DNA from: Dermabacteraceae bacterium TAE3-ERU27
Lineage (GTDB): Bacteria; Actinomycetota; Actinomycetes; Actinomycetales; Dermabacteraceae
Assembly: GCA_019218415.1 (NCBI GenBank)
Contig: JAHUUL010000003.1
Span: forward strand, 186,001-250,000
DNA length: 64,000 nt
Direction of reading: 5' to 3'
The stretch's first letter is position 1. Each line of letters begins with the position of its first letter. Shown one piece after another: positions 62,638 through 64,000 of this stretch. Made by a program: the position numbers and the translations under genes. The notes beneath the pieces are model-generated. The model was not told the DNA's origin. It saw only the letters and a list, made by a program, of their open reading frames with translations, and made no database searches.

Positions 62638-63810
62638 TCAGCCGATGGCGGTGCCGAACAGCAGCCCCAGGCAATAGGTGGCCCCGGCCGCCGCCATGCC
62701 GATCGCGAGCTGGCGCAGCGCCCGCGCGAGCGGGGGAGCGCCCGAAAGCAGACCCACCACCGCGCCGGTCAGCATGAGCGCGCCGCCCACCAGGGCGAGC
62801 GCGAACACCAGCGCCGCCGTGCCGCTCATGCCGAACAGGAACGGCACCACCGGCAGGAACGCACCGGAGGCGAAGAACAGGAACGAACTTAGCGCGGCGG
62901 TGGCACCGGAGCCGACCTCCTCCGTGGCTTGCGCGGCCAGCGCCGCATCCTCATGCAGGGTGGCGCGGCCCGCCATCACCAGATCGGCCTTCGCCTGCGC
63001 CTCCGTTTCCGACATGCCGCGCGCCCGGTAGACCAGGGTCAGTTCGTTTTCGTTCAGGTCCAGGTCATCGACGGCGCGGGAGGCGCGCGGGTCGGTTGCC
63101 GAGGCCTCGAGCAGTTCGCGCTGGGACGCCACCGAGACGTACTCCCCGGCCGCCATCGAGAACGCCCCGGCGAGCAGCCCGGCCAGGCCCGACGCCAGCA
63201 GATAGCCGCTGGCCACGCCAGTTCCCGCCATGCCCATCACGAGCGAGAGGTTCGATACCAGGCCGTCGTTCATGCCGAACACGGCGGCGCGGAAGTTTCC
63301 GGAAAGGCGCGAACGACCCTTCGCGGCCAGGCCGCGCACCACCTCACCGTGGATCTTTTCGTCGGCCGCCATCTGCCGGGTGGCGTTCTCGTCGGCCTCA
63401 TAGGGGGAGCGGTCCTCGGCGCGCTGCAGCAGCACCAGCACGAACAGGGGGCCGAACAGGCGCAGCAGCAGGCGGTAGCGGCGCAGCTTCCCGGCGACGG
63501 ACGGCTCCGGGCTGGCATGCTCGCCCAGCAGCCGCCGCCAGTGGTTTTCGTGGCGGCTCTCCGCGTCCGCTATCGCCAGCAGGATCGCCCTGTCCTCGCC
63601 GCTCAGCCGGGCGGCGAACTCCCGGTAGATGCTGGCCTCCGCGATCTCGTCGGCCAGGTAGCCGCGCCAGCGGGAGATCTGCGCCCGGGTGGGGGCGGGG
63701 ACAGGTGCGGGAGAGTCGTTCACCCTGACATTGTTCCCGACCTGGCGCGTCGAGGCTAGAGAGGGGGTGGGCCCGGTGAACGACGTCTCCTGTGGAAGCC
63801 GCTCGCTCAT
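62638..63810 (-). CDS. Ferritin-like/VIT1 fusion protein, iron or manganese exporter
   Basis: A 390-residue protein. The N-terminal 45 residues are not conserved. A ferritin-like four-helix domain follows (about 45-170) with metal ligands in EIAEASIYREFA and ADAESRHENHW. The C-terminal VIT1/CCC1 domain (about 175-390) has SGNFRAAVFGMNDGLVSNLSLVMGMAGTG and GEYVSVASQRELLEA, the signature of vacuolar iron transporter-like proteins. Such fusions move Fe2+ or Mn2+ out of the cytoplasm in bacteria. The ATG at 63810 has no ribosome site; GTG at 63723 (AACAAT six bases upstream) is a plausible alternative and would drop 29 residues. Confidence 0.85.
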   Translation of the reverse strand: MSERLPQETSFTGPTPSLASTRQVGNNVRVNDSPAPVPAPTRAQISRWRGYLADEIAEASIYREFAARLSGEDRAILLAIADAESRHENHWRRLLGEHASPEPSVAGKLRRYRLLLRLFGPLFVLVLLQRAEDRSPYEADENATRQMAADEKIHGEVVRGLAAKGRSRLSGNFRAAVFGMNDGLVSNLSLVMGMAGTGVASGYLLASGLAGLLAGAFSMAAGEYVSVASQRELLEASATDPRASRAVDDLDLNENELTLVYRARGMSETEAQAKADLVMAGRATLHEDAALAAQATEEVGSGATAALSSFLFFASGAFLPVVPFLFGMSGTAALVFALALVGGALMLTGAVVGLLSGAPPLARALRQLAIGMAAAGATYCLGLLFGTAIG

Positions 63811-63829
63811 GGGGTGGGGTCACCGTGGT

Positions 63830-63965
63830 TACGTCTGGGTGCACAAACCGTCTGTTATCCCCACCCCCTTCACGTTTAGGTGCACTAGACGCTGCGAAAA
63901 GGGGGTTTAAGCCACGCAAAGTGCACCCAGGTGTAAGGCGCAACCAAAAGTGCACCCAAATGTAA
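63830..63965. repeat. Four-copy repeat AGTGCACCYARRYGTA at the window edge
   Basis: Four copies of a 16-base element, at 63830-63845 and 63872-63886 on the minus strand and 63920-63936 and 63949-63965 on the plus strand. TGCACC is constant in all, and the right half is variable but partly complementary (GGTGTA, AATGTA, GACGTA, AACGTG). They lie upstream of the VIT1-type gene and before whatever begins past the window; GTG at 63982 with GGGAG upstream could start a further gene, too short to call. Confidence 0.7.
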
Positions 63966-64000
63966 AAAGGGAGTGTGCGAGGTGGCCAGAGGGAGGGGGC

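Noticed and set aside
63982-64000. Start of a further gene (GTG with GGGAG upstream)
   Set aside because: Only six codons lie inside the window, too few to support a call.

Overview
The window reads as a chromosomal segment from a high-GC Gram-positive bacterium (Actinobacteria), most likely the order Actinomycetales and plausibly the family Actinomycetaceae. The signs are high GC, mycothiol genes (mycothione reductase, MshA and MshB domains), CarD, a SenX3/RegX3-PhoU module, an HspR-controlled dnaK operon with HAIR operators, a GuaB1-type IMPDH-family protein, and many genes with a -10 box placed 6-7 nt before the start codon. The genus cannot be fixed from this sequence. There are 58 supportable protein genes packed almost end to end. 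I see no rRNA, tRNA, CRISPR array, insertion sequence or prophage, and no gene-free stretch longer than about 210 bases.

Layout. 1-7.1 kb: CPBP membrane protease, mycothione reductase, a long LCP cell-wall ligase, GuaB1, GalE. 7.2-10.7 kb: ispF, a divergent ispD with a small zinc-ribbon gene, a degenerate IspD-like protein coupled to carD, and an LpqE-like lipoprotein. 10.8-13.5 kb: regX3-senX3 and phoU. 13.6-17.7 kb: DUF4235 protein, a second LCP protein, trmB, a Rieske lipoprotein, peptide deformylase, an alpha/beta hydrolase. 17.7-21 kb: GH65 phosphorylase plus beta-phosphoglucomutase. 21-23.1 kb: one gene fusing MshA and MshB. 23.1-28.5 kb: PAP2 phosphatase, MFS transporter, thiM, thiE, an extended SDR, and a calpain-like protease. 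28.6-32.9 kb: dnaK-grpE-dnaJ-hspR. 33-38.2 kb: two paralogous ATP-grasp ligases, an aspartate racemase and an AsnB-type amidotransferase. 38.3-45.1 kb: GH13 glucosidase, malGFE and a LacI regulator. 45.2-48.2 kb: iron-type ABC importer. 48.4-54.5 kb: trpS, cysK-cysE, pullulanase, aldo-keto reductase. 54.5-59.7 kb: GNAT and gcvT-gcvH-gcvP. 59.9-63.8 kb: zinc-type ABC importer and a ferritin-like/VIT1 protein, followed by a four-copy repeat at the right edge.

How the genes fit together. Alpha-glucan use is well covered: pullulanase debranches, MalEFG imports maltodextrin (no MalK here, so a shared ATPase elsewhere is expected), GH13 hydrolyses, and GH65 plus beta-PGM carry disaccharide to glucose 6-phosphate. 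The 33-38.2 kb block looks like a peptidoglycan cross-bridge module: the racemase makes a D-amino acid, the ATP-grasp ligases attach it to the stem-peptide side chain, and AsnB amidates a carboxylate. Two LCP ligases elsewhere fit envelope building. Cysteine synthesis (cysK-cysE) and the MshA-MshB fusion feed mycothiol, and mycothione reductase recycles it. Candidate metal operators lie before both ABC importers.

The most interesting items are the cross-bridge module, the MshA-MshB fusion, the IspD-like pseudoenzyme in the ancestral carD-ispD-ispF slot with an intact ispD beside it in opposite orientation, the frequent leaderless-type starts, and the unexplained repeat cluster at 63.83-63.97 kb.
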